64,000 bases of DNA from Flavobacterium sp. (GTDB lineage: Bacteria; Bacteroidota; Bacteroidia; Flavobacteriales; Flavobacteriaceae): the NCBI GenBank assembly GCA_018401995.1, contig JAGYJR010000009.1, positions 1 through 64,000 of the forward strand. The letters run 5' to 3'. Every line of letters begins with the position of its first letter. Positions within the stretch are counted from its first letter, which is position 1. Shown here in pieces: positions 32,598 through 41,884 of the stretch. Under the pieces are notes generated by a model that saw only the letters and a program-made list of their open reading frames with translations, was not told where the DNA came from and ran no database searches. The position numbers were made by a program, and so were the translations under genes.

Positions 32598-33460
32598 AAT
32601 TAATTTTTTTCCTTCTATTTCCATTTTTTGTTTATTCTCAAAATAAAGTAAAATTTTTAGATAGTGAAACAAAAAAACCAATAGAAAATTTGTCAATTAT
32701 ACCAAATGACGAAAGCATAATATTCCAATGGACTACTGATAAAAAAGGGGTAATTAATTTTATGCATTCTTTAAATAAAAAACTTGCTTTTTTTTCTTCA
32801 GAGTATTCAGATATTGTTAATTTCAAAAAGAATCAGAAAAAGTATTTTGTTAGAAGAAAGGAAAATCCATTAAAGCCTATTACGGTTTTTATTGAACAGA
32901 AAGAAAAAAATAAAATTCCAGACTCAATAAAAGTTTTTGGAAAGGCTAGTCCTTCGATTTTTATAAAAAAAATCAATAATTCAAATGTTAAACAACTAGC
33001 ATCAATTTCTTTGGGAATTCAACCAATGACAAAGACTACTTTTATTAAACTTTATATTTTTGAAGAAGATAGTACTAAAAATATAGATTTTACAAATTGT
33101 ACTTTTGAGATACATGCTTATTTAAATTCGAAAATTGAATCACCTTCAAAAGAATATTCCCTAGTATCAATTCCTCTGGAAGAATATAAAATTATAAAAA
33201 ATAAAAATTATTTTATCGCATTTGAAATAGTTGGGAGTCTAACTAATGCTTATCCTATCAAAAACTCAAAAGGAAAAAAAATAATAAAAATTAATGGAAG
33301 AGAAGAGATTTATAATTTTGAAGAAGATGTTAGATTTCTGTCTCCAAACATTTTTTTTAAAAAAGAGAACAAAAATGACACAAAAGAATTTTTTAATGGG
33401 CAATTAAAAAACGTGTTAGGTTCTATATTATTAGACGTAGAGTATGTAATTCCAAATTAA
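32594..33460 (+). CDS. Secreted carboxypeptidase-regulatory-like protein, divergent
   Basis: A 288-residue protein with signal peptide MKLIFFLLFPFFVYSQ. A short beta region (VKFLDSETKKPIENLSIIPN) resembles CarboxypepD_reg-like domains, and a beta-sandwich-like half follows (TTFIKLYIFEEDSTKN). The layout parallels the next gene, which aligns weakly in the FIKxxIyxxD strand, so the two are probably old paralogues. The base composition is more AT-rich than that of GH3. Overlap with GH3 suggests co-translation. Role unknown. Confidence 0.55.
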   Translation: MKLIFFLLFPFFVYSQNKVKFLDSETKKPIENLSIIPNDESIIFQWTTDKKGVINFMHSLNKKLAFFSSEYSDIVNFKKNQKKYFVRRKENPLKPITVFIEQKEKNKIPDSIKVFGKASPSIFIKKINNSNVKQLASISLGIQPMTKTTFIKLYIFEEDSTKNIDFTNCTFEIHAYLNSKIESPSKEYSLVSIPLEEYKIIKNKNYFIAFEIVGSLTNAYPIKNSKGKKIIKINGREEIYNFEEDVRFLSPNIFFKKENKNDTKEFFNGQLKNVLGSILLDVEYVIPN

Positions 33461-33466
33461 TTTCAC

Positions 33467-34294
33467 ATGAAATATTTGATTACATTTTTATATCTAGTTA
33501 CAATATCTCTTTCTGCCCAAATCAAAGGCGTGGTCAAAGACAGCATTTCAGGCGAACCTATTCCGTATGTGAACATTTGGGTGGAAAATGAAGCTATTGG
33601 AACTACTTCGGAAGCTAATGGAACTTTCGAAATTCAAACAACAACTGGTAAAAATTTGGTATTCTCTGTTTTGGGTTACCAAAGAAAATATCTTCCAGCT
33701 AAAGAAAATATGACGGTTGTTTTACAAGAAACTACTATGAATTTGAAAGAAGTAGTTTTGGTTAATAAAAAAGCTACGAAATTCATAGAAATTGGGAAAA
33801 CACCAAATACCATTAAACAAGCTTTTGATAACGGACCAAAAATGAATGCGAAGTTTTTTCCGCATCAATCCAGTTATGCGAAAACAAAATTCATTCAAAA
33901 AATAACGGTTTATACGGATTCTAAAATTGATGATGCTTTGGTAAAAATTCACTTATACGAAGTGGATGAAAACGGGTTTCCTGGTGAAGAATTATTACCC
34001 AAAGAGCTTTTGGTTACTATCAAAAAAGGCGTTTTAAAACATTCGATAGACGTTTCAGAACATAATTTATTCATGCCCGAAAATGGTGTTTTTGCTTCTT
34101 TCGAAAGACTTTTAATTGAGCGTAATAAATTAGGAACCAAATACCAACCGTATGTTTTATACAATTTCGTGGAACGCGATTTTCTTTTCACTTTTTCAGG
34201 CGGAAAATGGAATAAAATGGAAAACGAATCAGCAGACGCAAAAGAGAAAATGCGTTTCAACGAACCAGCAATTTACCTCATTTTATCAAACTAA
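33467..34294 (+). CDS. Secreted carboxypeptidase-regulatory-like domain protein
   Basis: A 275-residue protein with signal peptide MKYLITFLYLVTISLSAQ. Residues about 18-90 are a typical CarboxypepD_reg-like beta domain (IKGVVKDSISGEPIPYVNIW, GTTSEANGTFEIQTTTGK), like the N-terminal domain of TonB-dependent receptors but without plug or barrel. The C-terminal half (KFIQKITVYTDSKIDDALVK) is a second beta domain found in flavobacterial envelope proteins. Function unknown; six bases after the preceding paralogue. Confidence 0.7.
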   Translation: MKYLITFLYLVTISLSAQIKGVVKDSISGEPIPYVNIWVENEAIGTTSEANGTFEIQTTTGKNLVFSVLGYQRKYLPAKENMTVVLQETTMNLKEVVLVNKKATKFIEIGKTPNTIKQAFDNGPKMNAKFFPHQSSYAKTKFIQKITVYTDSKIDDALVKIHLYEVDENGFPGEELLPKELLVTIKKGVLKHSIDVSEHNLFMPENGVFASFERLLIERNKLGTKYQPYVLYNFVERDFLFTFSGGKWNKMENESADAKEKMRFNEPAIYLILSN

Positions 34295-34335
34295 AAATAA
34301 AAATCGTACCTTCGCAGGTTAGATAAACATATATA

Positions 34336-36027
34336 ATGAAAGACATTAAAAACATTTCGCGCTCAAGAGCGCAAGAGTCGTCAGCAGCTATTGAACGACT
34401 GTACATTACCATGAGACATTTATTTAACAGAGGTTTTTATAAACCAATGGGTGTTTCTGGAGAAACTTTACGAGAAGCATTACTATCGCTTCGACCAGAA
34501 ATTTACGGTTCTATTGCCGAAGAAAAAGTTGAACTAAACGGACTTTTATACGTAATTGAACGATTACCTATTGGAATAGAAGAATGTCGTTACATCAACT
34601 TAACTTCTGATGAAGGCTATTCGAATTCGCATTTTAAAGCGATTGTTCCTCCAAAAAGAAGAAGAAATTGTTACCGTATCGATGACGAACAAATGAACGT
34701 TGAAATCACACGCGGTCGTTCGGATATTTATGATATTTTAACGCATTTGACATTCATTTTCATTGAATCGCACAAAATAAAAGACAGAGTTTTAATTGAT
34801 GATGAAGGAGCCGTTTCTCGTGATTGGCAAAAATTAGAATTAGCGGTAAAACAAACCAAAAAATTACCTTTAATTGAACGCGAAAAAGCAATTTCTCATG
34901 CGGCAAATGTGTTAGGAAGAACATTTGCTGAGGTGCAAGATATTTATGATGATTTCGCAACTGCTGAAGCACCGGATAGATTCTTACATGTTGTTTATTG
35001 GATAGGAAAATTAGCCATTGAAGAAGTAGTTGGTAATAACAAAAGAACTATTACATTTAGTCCAATTTTAAGGGAACGATTAGGACATCACATTTATGGT
35101 GATATTTGGGCAACTACCATTAAAGAAGTTTTATTGAAAAACAACTTAATTGAACGCCCTATTCATATTATTAGTGCCAATATGCACAGTGTGATGAATT
35201 CGCTTTTTGCTGAACCTGTTTTAGGAAAAAAATACAAGAATACACCTGAATTTCAAATATTTGAAGATTTAAGTAGTTCGGCAAATAAAGAATTACGCAA
35301 GAAAGTAGAAGAAGTTGCGTTATCTCAAGGAATGATTTCGTTACCCGATACATCAGGAACTAATATCGACGTTCAAATTTTTGACACAGCTAAAATTGAT
35401 TTTAGTAAAACAATTTTTGCTAGTGCTAAGTTAGCTAAAGAGAAACCTGTCCTTATTGTAATGGATTATGCTTTTGGTGAGCAAGCTTTTGAAACCATTG
35501 ATGAATTATTGAAACCTTATAAAGTAGAAAAGAAAAACAAAATTTTCTTAAATGTAGAATCGGTTTCCATAATGGGGAAAGCAGGAATTTTAGAAGGTGG
35601 AAAAGGCGATATTATGATTCCATGTGCGCACGTGAACGAAGGAACAGCCGACAATTATCCGTTTGAAAACGAGTTAACCAAAGAAATGTTTGAAGGCAAT
35701 GGGATTCCTGTTTTTGCAGGACCAATGATTACCGTTTTAGGAACATCGCTTCAAAACAGAGATTTGTTGAAGTTTTTCCACGAATCTACTTGGGGCGCTA
35801 TTGGTTTAGAAATGGAAGGTGCGTATTATCAAAAAGCGATTCAATCGGCTTCAAAAATTAGAAAAAGCATCAATCCAAATGTAAAAGTGAGATATGCTTA
35901 CTACGCTTCAGATAATCCTTTAGAGACAGGAAGCACTTTAGCATCAGGTGGTTTAGGAACAACGGGAGTGAAGCCAACATATTTAATTACGATAAAAATA
36001 TTAGAACAAATATTCAATACAAAATAA
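34336..36027 (+). CDS. DUF6909-like protein with nucleoside-phosphorylase-like C-terminus
   Basis: A 563-residue soluble protein strongly conserved in Bacteroidetes (I recall it as DUF6909). The N-terminal two thirds are helical (AIERLYITMRHLFNRGFYKP). The last 200 residues resemble the nucleoside phosphorylase/AMP nucleosidase fold: GKAGILEGGKGDIMIPCAHV, then IGLEMEGAYYQKAIQ, which has the diagnostic GLEMEG. A nucleotide-sugar or purine-salvage role is possible but unproven. It stands between envelope genes and the polysaccharide locus. Confidence 0.7.
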   Translation: MKDIKNISRSRAQESSAAIERLYITMRHLFNRGFYKPMGVSGETLREALLSLRPEIYGSIAEEKVELNGLLYVIERLPIGIEECRYINLTSDEGYSNSHFKAIVPPKRRRNCYRIDDEQMNVEITRGRSDIYDILTHLTFIFIESHKIKDRVLIDDEGAVSRDWQKLELAVKQTKKLPLIEREKAISHAANVLGRTFAEVQDIYDDFATAEAPDRFLHVVYWIGKLAIEEVVGNNKRTITFSPILRERLGHHIYGDIWATTIKEVLLKNNLIERPIHIISANMHSVMNSLFAEPVLGKKYKNTPEFQIFEDLSSSANKELRKKVEEVALSQGMISLPDTSGTNIDVQIFDTAKIDFSKTIFASAKLAKEKPVLIVMDYAFGEQAFETIDELLKPYKVEKKNKIFLNVESVSIMGKAGILEGGKGDIMIPCAHVNEGTADNYPFENELTKEMFEGNGIPVFAGPMITVLGTSLQNRDLLKFFHESTWGAIGLEMEGAYYQKAIQSASKIRKSINPNVKVRYAYYASDNPLETGSTLASGGLGTTGVKPTYLITIKILEQIFNTK

Positions 36028-36033
36028 TAACTT

Positions 36034-37005
36034 ATGAGTTCAAATTCACAAGATCAAGAAATTGATTTAGGTCAATTTTTTTCAAAAATTAGTAGTTTTT
36101 TTGGAAGAATAGCTGATAGTATTTTTGATTTATTTTTATTTTTTGTCAAAAAGAGCCTAATTATTATATTTTTATTAATAATTGGATTGGTTGCTGGTTA
36201 TTTTTTAGATAAAACTTCAAAAACCTACAATCACGAAATTATTGTATCGCCTAATTTTGGAAGTGTTGATTATTTGTATGCCAAAGTAAATTTATTGGAT
36301 TCAAAAAAGAAAGAGAACGACACTGTTTTTTTCTCTAATCTTGGAGTAAAAAATGTAAAAGAAATGGGAAAAATCGAAATTGATCCTATTATTGATTTGT
36401 ACAAATTTATCACTAGTAAGCAAGAAAATTTTGATTTAATAAAATTAATGGCTGAAGATGGAAGTTTGGATAAAATTGTAAAAGATGAAGTTACAAGTAA
36501 AAACTACCCTTTTCACGTAATCAAATTTTCTACTAGTAAAGTAATATCAGAAGCAGATATGGTAAATCCTTTATTGAATTACTTTAATGATTCGGAATAT
36601 TACAATAGAGTTAAAAATCAATATTTAGAGAATACAAAAATAAAAATGAGCGCAAATGACAGTATAACGGCTCAAATTAATGTCTTATTGAATAATTTTT
36701 CTAAAACTACTTCAAGCAATCAAAAGAGTGATAAGTTAGTATACTACAACGAGAACAATAATTTAAATGAAATTATTAACACCAAAAATGCATTAGTAAG
36801 TGAACAAGGTGATCTAAGAATGCGATTTATAAACAGTGATAAGGTTATTAAAGAAATAAGTGTATCAACCAATATTATTAATACTAAAGGAGTTAATGGA
36901 AAGCTTAAATTGATATTACCAATTTTACTTATTTTTATGTTCTTGTTGTTCCATTGGTTTAGAATTTTTTATAAAAATCAATTAGAAAAACGAAGTCAAT
37001 TATAA
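36034..37005 (+). CDS. Wzz/chain-length-determinant-like membrane protein
   Basis: A 323-residue protein with membrane segments near 43-66 and 298-318 flanking a large periplasmic part, the two-helix layout of Wzz/GumC co-polymerases. The N-terminal cytoplasmic part is a short polar helix. Such proteins set the length of O-antigen or capsule chains. The usual proline-glycine-rich motif before the second membrane segment is not obvious, so I keep the call generic. It overlaps rfbB by one base and opens the polysaccharide locus. Confidence 0.7.
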   Translation: MSSNSQDQEIDLGQFFSKISSFFGRIADSIFDLFLFFVKKSLIIIFLLIIGLVAGYFLDKTSKTYNHEIIVSPNFGSVDYLYAKVNLLDSKKKENDTVFFSNLGVKNVKEMGKIEIDPIIDLYKFITSKQENFDLIKLMAEDGSLDKIVKDEVTSKNYPFHVIKFSTSKVISEADMVNPLLNYFNDSEYYNRVKNQYLENTKIKMSANDSITAQINVLLNNFSKTTSSNQKSDKLVYYNENNNLNEIINTKNALVSEQGDLRMRFINSDKVIKEISVSTNIINTKGVNGKLKLILPILLIFMFLLFHWFRIFYKNQLEKRSQL

Positions 37006-38027
37006 TGAAAACTATTTTAATTACAGGCGGTGCTGGTTTTATAGGTTCAAATTTTGTTCCTTATTTCATTGAAAATAATTCAGCTTATCATTTAGTAAAT
37101 TTGGATTTGCTTACGTATGCTGGAAATTTAGAAAATGTATCAGAAGTTGAAAATCATTCAAGATATACTTTTGTTCAAGGAGATATTTGTGATAGAAATT
37201 TCATCGAAGAATTGTTTCAAAAATACCATTTTCACGATGTCATTCACTTTGCGGCAGAAAGCCATGTGGATAATTCAATTTCAGGTCCGGAAGCCTTCAT
37301 TAAAACCAATGTTTTAGGAACGTTTAATTTATTAGATACCGCCAGAAAACTTTGGATGTCGGCACCGAATCAATACAAAGCTGGATTTGAAAATTCGCGT
37401 TTTCACCATGTTTCTACAGATGAAGTTTACGGAACTCTAGGTGAAACAGGTTTGTTTGAAGAAACCACTCCTTACGCACCAAATAGTCCGTATTCAGCTT
37501 CAAAAGCGGGTTCCGATATGATTGTGAGAAGTTATTTTCATACGTACGGAATGAACGTAGTAACCACAAATTGTTCTAATAATTACGGACCAAAACAACA
37601 TGACGAAAAGTTAATTCCAACTATTATTCGTAAAGCCATTGCTGGAGAAAACATTCCCATTTATGGTGATGGAAAAAACATTCGTGATTGGTTATACGTT
37701 CTAGATCATTGCAATGGAATTGAATTAGCTTTTAAAAATGGAAAATCTGGAGAAACCTATAATATTGGTGGAAGAAACGAGAGAAACAATTTATACATTG
37801 TAGATAAAGTTTGTTCCATTTTAGATGAAATGAAGCCACAAGCATCAGGAAGTTACAAAGAACAAATCACTTTTGTTAAAGATAGACCAGGACACGATTT
37901 ACGTTATGCCATCGATGCCACTAAAATTGAAACCGAATTAGGTTGGAAAGCTGACGAAAATTTTGAAACTGGAATTGTTAAAACAGTGAAATGGTACTTA
38001 AAAAAGTTTAGTGTTAATAGTTTGTAG
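37005..38027 (+). CDS. rfbB: dTDP-glucose 4,6-dehydratase
   Basis: A 340-residue extended SDR enzyme. The NAD-binding motif is GGAGFIGSNFVPYF at about 8-21, the substrate/catalytic part is HVSTDEVYGTLGE and the catalytic Tyr-Lys is in YSASKAGSDM near 163. It makes dTDP-4-keto-6-deoxyglucose, the second step of dTDP-L-rhamnose synthesis. It is part of the cluster rfbB-rfbA-rfbC-rfbD. A simple repeat (GTTTGTAGTTTGTTG, AAACTATAAACAATC) fills the 50-base gap before rfbA. Confidence 0.97.
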   Translation: MKTILITGGAGFIGSNFVPYFIENNSAYHLVNLDLLTYAGNLENVSEVENHSRYTFVQGDICDRNFIEELFQKYHFHDVIHFAAESHVDNSISGPEAFIKTNVLGTFNLLDTARKLWMSAPNQYKAGFENSRFHHVSTDEVYGTLGETGLFEETTPYAPNSPYSASKAGSDMIVRSYFHTYGMNVVTTNCSNNYGPKQHDEKLIPTIIRKAIAGENIPIYGDGKNIRDWLYVLDHCNGIELAFKNGKSGETYNIGGRNERNNLYIVDKVCSILDEMKPQASGSYKEQITFVKDRPGHDLRYAIDATKIETELGWKADENFETGIVKTVKWYLKKFSVNSL

Positions 38028-38077
38028 TTTGTTGTTAAAACTATAAACAATCAACCACAAAAGATAAACTTAAAAAA

Positions 38078-38938
38078 ATGAAAGGAATTATATTAGCTGG
38101 AGGTTCAGGCACCCGTTTACATCCGTTAACATTAGCGGTGAGTAAGCAATTAATGCCGATATACGATAAGCCAATGATTTATTACCCATTATCAACTTTG
38201 ATGTGGGCTGGAATTCGTGAGATTTTAATTATTTCAACGCCTAATGATTTACCTCTATTTCGTCAATTATTAGGAGATGGAAGTAAATTAGGTTGCCGAT
38301 TTGAATACGCCGTTCAAGAACATCCAAATGGATTAGCAGAAGCTTTTATCATTGGAAAAGAATTCGTTGGAAACGACAAAGTAGCCCTAATTTTAGGAGA
38401 TAATATTTTCTATGGAACCGGTTTAGCCGAATTACTTCAAGCGAATAATAACCCTGATGGTGGCATTATTTATGCCTATCATGTTCATGATCCAGAGCGT
38501 TACGGGGTTGTAGATTTTGACAAAGAAGGAAAGGTTTTGTCAATTGAAGAAAAACCTTCAATTCCAAAATCAAATTATGCTGTTCCTGGTATTTATTTTT
38601 ATGACAATGATGTTTTAGAAATTGCTGCTAATATCAAACCAAGTCACCGAGGCGAATTAGAAATTACCGATGTGAATAAAGAATATTTAAACCGAGGCAA
38701 ACTACAAGTAAGTATTTTGGATAGAGGAACTGCTTGGTTAGACACAGGAACTTTCCAATCGTTAATGCAAGCTGGACAATTTGTTGAAGTTATCGAAGAG
38801 CGTCAAGGATTAAAAATTGGTGCTATAGAAGAAGCGGCATACAAAATGGGTTTCATTGATGCCAATCAATTAAAAGTATTAGCCGAACCCTTACTAAAAA
38901 GCGGTTATGGAAAACATTTAATGAGTTTAGTGAGCTAA
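38078..38938 (+). CDS. rfbA: Glucose-1-phosphate thymidylyltransferase
   Basis: A 286-residue nucleotidyltransferase. The signature is [18 protein letters not shown] near 8-25, with [14 protein letters not shown] following, and the metal-binding GDNIFYG near 108. It makes dTDP-glucose from dTTP and glucose 1-phosphate, the first step of dTDP-L-rhamnose synthesis. rfbC starts one base after its stop. Confidence 0.97.
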   Translation: MKGIILAGGSGTRLHPLTLAVSKQLMPIYDKPMIYYPLSTLMWAGIREILIISTPNDLPLFRQLLGDGSKLGCRFEYAVQEHPNGLAEAFIIGKEFVGNDKVALILGDNIFYGTGLAELLQANNNPDGGIIYAYHVHDPERYGVVDFDKEGKVLSIEEKPSIPKSNYAVPGIYFYDNDVLEIAANIKPSHRGELEITDVNKEYLNRGKLQVSILDRGTAWLDTGTFQSLMQAGQFVEVIEERQGLKIGAIEEAAYKMGFIDANQLKVLAEPLLKSGYGKHLMSLVS

Positions 38939-38939
38939 A

Positions 38940-39491
38940 ATGACATTTACAGAAACCAAACTAAAAGGATGTTTTATCCTAGAACCAAAAATAGTTAAAG
39001 ACGAACGCGGTTACTTCATGGAAAGCTTCAATGAAAAGACTTTTCAAGAAGGAATTGGACAAAAAGTAACTTTTGTTCAAGACAATCAATCGTTTTCTAA
39101 TAAAGGTGTTTTAAGGGGATTGCATTACCAATGTGGTAAATATGCACAAGCAAAATTAGTTCGCGTGTTACAAGGAGAGGTTTTAGATGTGGTCGTTGAC
39201 TTACGACCCGAATCAAAAACTTATGGAGAATACCATGCGGTTTTACTTTCTGCAGAAAATAAAAAACAATTTTTTGTACCTAGAGGTTTTGCACATGGAT
39301 TTTTGGTGCTTTCGGAAACAGCAACTTTCTTTTACAAATGTGATAATTTCTACAACGCAGCAAGTGAAGGTGGACTTATTTTTAATGATGAAACCGTAAA
39401 TATCAATTGGAATTTTCCAATCAATGAATTAATAATTTCTGAAAAAGACCAGAATTTACCAAATCTTGTAAATGCTAAAAAAGTATGGTAG
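38940..39491 (+). CDS. rfbC: dTDP-4-dehydrorhamnose 3,5-epimerase
   Basis: A 183-residue cupin-fold epimerase of standard length. The motif VLRGLHYQCGKYAQAKLVRV includes the catalytic His, followed by GEVLDVVVDLRPESKTYG with the conserved Asp/Arg and the FVPRGFAHGFLVLSE segment. It overlaps rfbD by seven bases, so translation of the two is coupled. Confidence 0.97.
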   Translation: MTFTETKLKGCFILEPKIVKDERGYFMESFNEKTFQEGIGQKVTFVQDNQSFSNKGVLRGLHYQCGKYAQAKLVRVLQGEVLDVVVDLRPESKTYGEYHAVLLSAENKKQFFVPRGFAHGFLVLSETATFFYKCDNFYNAASEGGLIFNDETVNINWNFPINELIISEKDQNLPNLVNAKKVW

Positions 39492-40399
39492 TTTTAGTCA
39501 CAGGTGCCAATGGTCAATTGGGGCAATCTATTCAGTTTATTGCCAATAAATATCCCAAAATTCAATTTGTGTATACCGATTTTCAGGAAATGGATATTAC
39601 AAATTTTCAAAGTTGTCATGCTGTTTTTACTAAACATAAACCACAATTTTGTATCAACACAGCCGCTTACACTGCGGTGGATAAAGCAGAAGGCGAATCC
39701 GAAAAAGCACATTTGATTAATGCTACTGGAGCTGAGAATTTAGCAAAGGTTTGTAAAGAATTCGATACTATTTTACTTCATATTTCTACGGATTTTATAT
39801 TTAGTGGTGAAAATCGTGTCACATCGAGCGGAGTCGAGATGCCTTATTTAGAGACGGATATTCCAAATCCACAAAGCATTTACGGACAAACTAAATTAGA
39901 TGGTGAATTGGCTATTCAAAAAAATTTGGAAAAATATTTCATTGTTCGAACGTCTTGGGTGTATTCTCAATTTGGAGCTAATTTTATGAAAACTATGTTG
40001 CGAGTAGCTTCAGAACGCGATAGTTTATCTGTTGTAAATGACCAAATTGGAACACCAACAAACGCTGTTGATTTAGCTGAGGTTCTACTGAAAATAGTAG
40101 AGTCTTGTCATGCTGAACTAGTTTACTTCGTCAGTTCGCAAAAGCTCGAGTCAGCATCTAACTTTGGCATCTACAATTTCAGTAACGAAGGCAAATGTTC
40201 TTGGTATGATTTTGCCAATGAAATTTTCCAACAAAAAGGAATTTCGATTGATTTACAACCCATTCCAACATCAGCTTACCCAACACCGGCAAAAAGACCC
40301 TTATTCAGCGTTTTGGACAAATCAAAAATAAAGACTACTTTTCCCATCGCAATTGCAGATTGGAAAATCAGTTTAAAAAAATGCTTAGAATTGCTTTAG
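39485..40399 (+). CDS. rfbD: dTDP-4-dehydrorhamnose reductase carrying two in-frame repeats
   Basis: A 304-residue SDR enzyme. The NAD(P) motif is VTGANGQLGQSIQF, with STDFIFSG and the catalytic YGQTKLDGEL near 137-146. It makes dTDP-L-rhamnose. Two stretches do not look like RfbD: RVTSSGVEM (encoded at 39815-39841), between the catalytic-site strand and PYLETD, and CHAELVYFVSSQKLESAS (40106-40159), before NFGIYNFSNEG. Both are in-frame copies of repeats found elsewhere. From memory homologues run directly across these places. Activity seems retained, since all motifs are present. Confidence 0.95.
   Translation: MVVLVTGANGQLGQSIQFIANKYPKIQFVYTDFQEMDITNFQSCHAVFTKHKPQFCINTAAYTAVDKAEGESEKAHLINATGAENLAKVCKEFDTILLHISTDFIFSGENRVTSSGVEMPYLETDIPNPQSIYGQTKLDGELAIQKNLEKYFIVRTSWVYSQFGANFMKTMLRVASERDSLSVVNDQIGTPTNAVDLAEVLLKIVESCHAELVYFVSSQKLESASNFGIYNFSNEGKCSWYDFANEIFQQKGISIDLQPIPTSAYPTPAKRPLFSVLDKSKIKTTFPIAIADWKISLKKCLELL
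39816..39842 (+). repeat. In-frame GTGTCACATCGAGCGGAGTC-type repeat inside rfbD
   Basis: A 27-base stretch encoding most of RVTSSGVEM. Its core GTCACATCGAGCGGAGTCGA is a repeat unit I know from intergenic regions of Flavobacteriaceae, and a reverse-oriented copy (21 of 23) is inside gltX at 12025-12047. It is GC-rich against its surroundings. Confidence 0.75.
40106..40162 (+). repeat. In-frame long TGTCATGCTGAACT...TCAGCATCT repeat inside rfbD
   Basis: About 57 bases, a multiple of three, encoding CHAELVYFVSSQKLESASN. The outer arms TGCTGA (40111) and TCAGCA are inverted. The ends match the short intergenic copies at 15845-15871 and 21637-21661 (TGTCATGCTGAA...TTCAGCATCT), but the middle is about 30 bases longer. 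The frame stays open through the whole repeat. Confidence 0.75.
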
Positions 40400-40402
40400 A
40401 AA

Positions 40403-41323
40403 ATGAAAAAAGTTGGCCTAGTTGTTTGTTTATTTTATTTCGTTGTTTCTTTCTCTCAAGAAAAAGAAGAGCAAACGTCTTATATAGATGTACAAGTTTT
40501 TAGAGGAAATATCTACAAACACGCCAATTATATTAGTCATTTAATATCAGGACATCCCGATGGTTTTTTATTGAGTTACAATTGGAAAACTTTTGGTGAA
40601 AAAGAATGGCATCAAGCATACAATTATCCTGATTATGGTATTTCGTATCATTATATTGACTTTAAGAATCAATACTTAGGTGTAAATCATGCTTTTGGAT
40701 TGCATTATAATTTCTATTTTTTCAATCGACATTTAATGTTTCGTGTGTCGCAAGGTTTTGGTATAACCTCAAATCCTTATGACAAGGAAACCAATAATAA
40801 GAACAATGCTTTTGGTACTAAAATTTTAGACAATAATTATTTTTTATTGCAATACCAAAAACAAAATCTAATTGATAAAATTGGTCTTCAAGCGGGTTTT
40901 ATGCTAACTCATTTTTCTAACGGCAGATTCAAAGCACCAAATAGTGGTATCAATTCCTTCACGTTTAATGTTGGTTTGAATTATAATTTTGATGAAGAGC
41001 GAGAATTTATTCGCGACAGTTTGCCTTCCAATTCTAGTTATGAAGAACGTATAAAGTACAACATTGCTTTTCGAACAGGAATTTCTGAAGGTCCAGTGCC
41101 GCATTTGGGACAAAAACAGTTTTATCATGTTGGTTTGTATGCTGATAAGCGCATTGGAAGAAAAAGTGCTTTGCAAGCCGGAACTGATATTTTCTTTTCG
41201 CGCTATCTAGAAGATTATATTAAATTTGTTTCTGTAGCCTTTCCAGAAGATCATGAATCATATGCCGATCCAGAAACCGATTACAGAAGAATTGGATTAT
41301 TTATTGGGCGTGGTCGGTATTAA
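40403..41323 (+). CDS. PagL-like acyloxyacyl hydrolase, C-terminally truncated
   Basis: A 306-residue protein with signal peptide MKKVGLVVCLFYFVVSFSQ. The motif THFSNGRFKAPNSGINSFTF has His170, Ser172 and Asn173, the H-x-S-N core of PagL-type lipid A deacylases, which remove an acyl chain in the outer membrane. The protein ends in RRIGLFIGRGRY. From memory flavobacterial relatives continue with further barrel strands (GHELF...), so the last 60-70 residues seem lost at 41312. A GC-rich decayed scar follows. It starts three bases after rfbD. Confidence 0.75.
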   Translation: MKKVGLVVCLFYFVVSFSQEKEEQTSYIDVQVFRGNIYKHANYISHLISGHPDGFLLSYNWKTFGEKEWHQAYNYPDYGISYHYIDFKNQYLGVNHAFGLHYNFYFFNRHLMFRVSQGFGITSNPYDKETNNKNNAFGTKILDNNYFLLQYQKQNLIDKIGLQAGFMLTHFSNGRFKAPNSGINSFTFNVGLNYNFDEEREFIRDSLPSNSSYEERIKYNIAFRTGISEGPVPHLGQKQFYHVGLYADKRIGRKSALQAGTDIFFSRYLEDYIKFVSVAFPEDHESYADPETDYRRIGLFIGRGRY

Positions 41324-41884
41324 ATCCCATCTCCTCAGTCTCACCTCTCACTCTCACCAATGTATTCAGAATCATCTCCCTCCACAGAAATCGTTTCTTA
41401 GTGTCGTTCCACTCTCAGGCTCAGCAAACAAATGTCACCCATCAGGCTCGATCTGCCGCTCTGCTCGGTTAACAAAACAGCAATCTAAAATTTTCACAGC
41501 TATCATCATTAGCCCTGCTATTAAATAATATACTTCTTATAACAGCTAAAGGAACTATTTAAGAAGCAGAATTAAATGCTTTTTTACAAGTATTCCATTG
41601 GAAAAGTTTACAAGTAAATATATGATGATGTTGAACTAAAAATAATCAAAGTCTAAATATAAATAAAAATTATATGCAATCAAAATTATGACAATATGAT
41701 GTTACAATACAAAACCGTATCTCATTGATTGTTAAAATAATTCCTACCACTTTTGCTACCCGAAGATTATATGGAATAGACAATTGGTTGTGTGAGCTAT
41801 AATTAAAGAAAAATTCATAGTAAACAGAACTAAGATAAGAAGCAGTGAGTGTTTTTCAGTATCAAGTTAGCTGTTTTTCTACAC
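41324..41884. other. Decayed scar after the truncated PagL-like gene
   Basis: 560 bases without an intact gene. The first 140 (about 41325-41465) are far richer in GC and C than the surroundings and contain CTCAGTCTCACCTCTCACTC and CTCAGGCTCAGCAAAC-type strings typical of dispersed repeats. The rest is AT-rich with many stops in every frame. I see no transposase and no clear terminal inverted repeats. Confidence 0.6.

Noticed and set aside
41253..41528. 91-codon plus-strand frame crossing the end of the PagL-like gene
   Set aside because: It runs out of frame over the last codons of a real gene into the GC-rich scar; the predicted residues show no domain or signal and its composition follows the repeat patch.
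41324..41884. An insertion sequence in the scar after the PagL-like gene
   Set aside because: No transposase motif (DDE, HUH) in any frame, no terminal inverted repeat and no target duplication could be seen.
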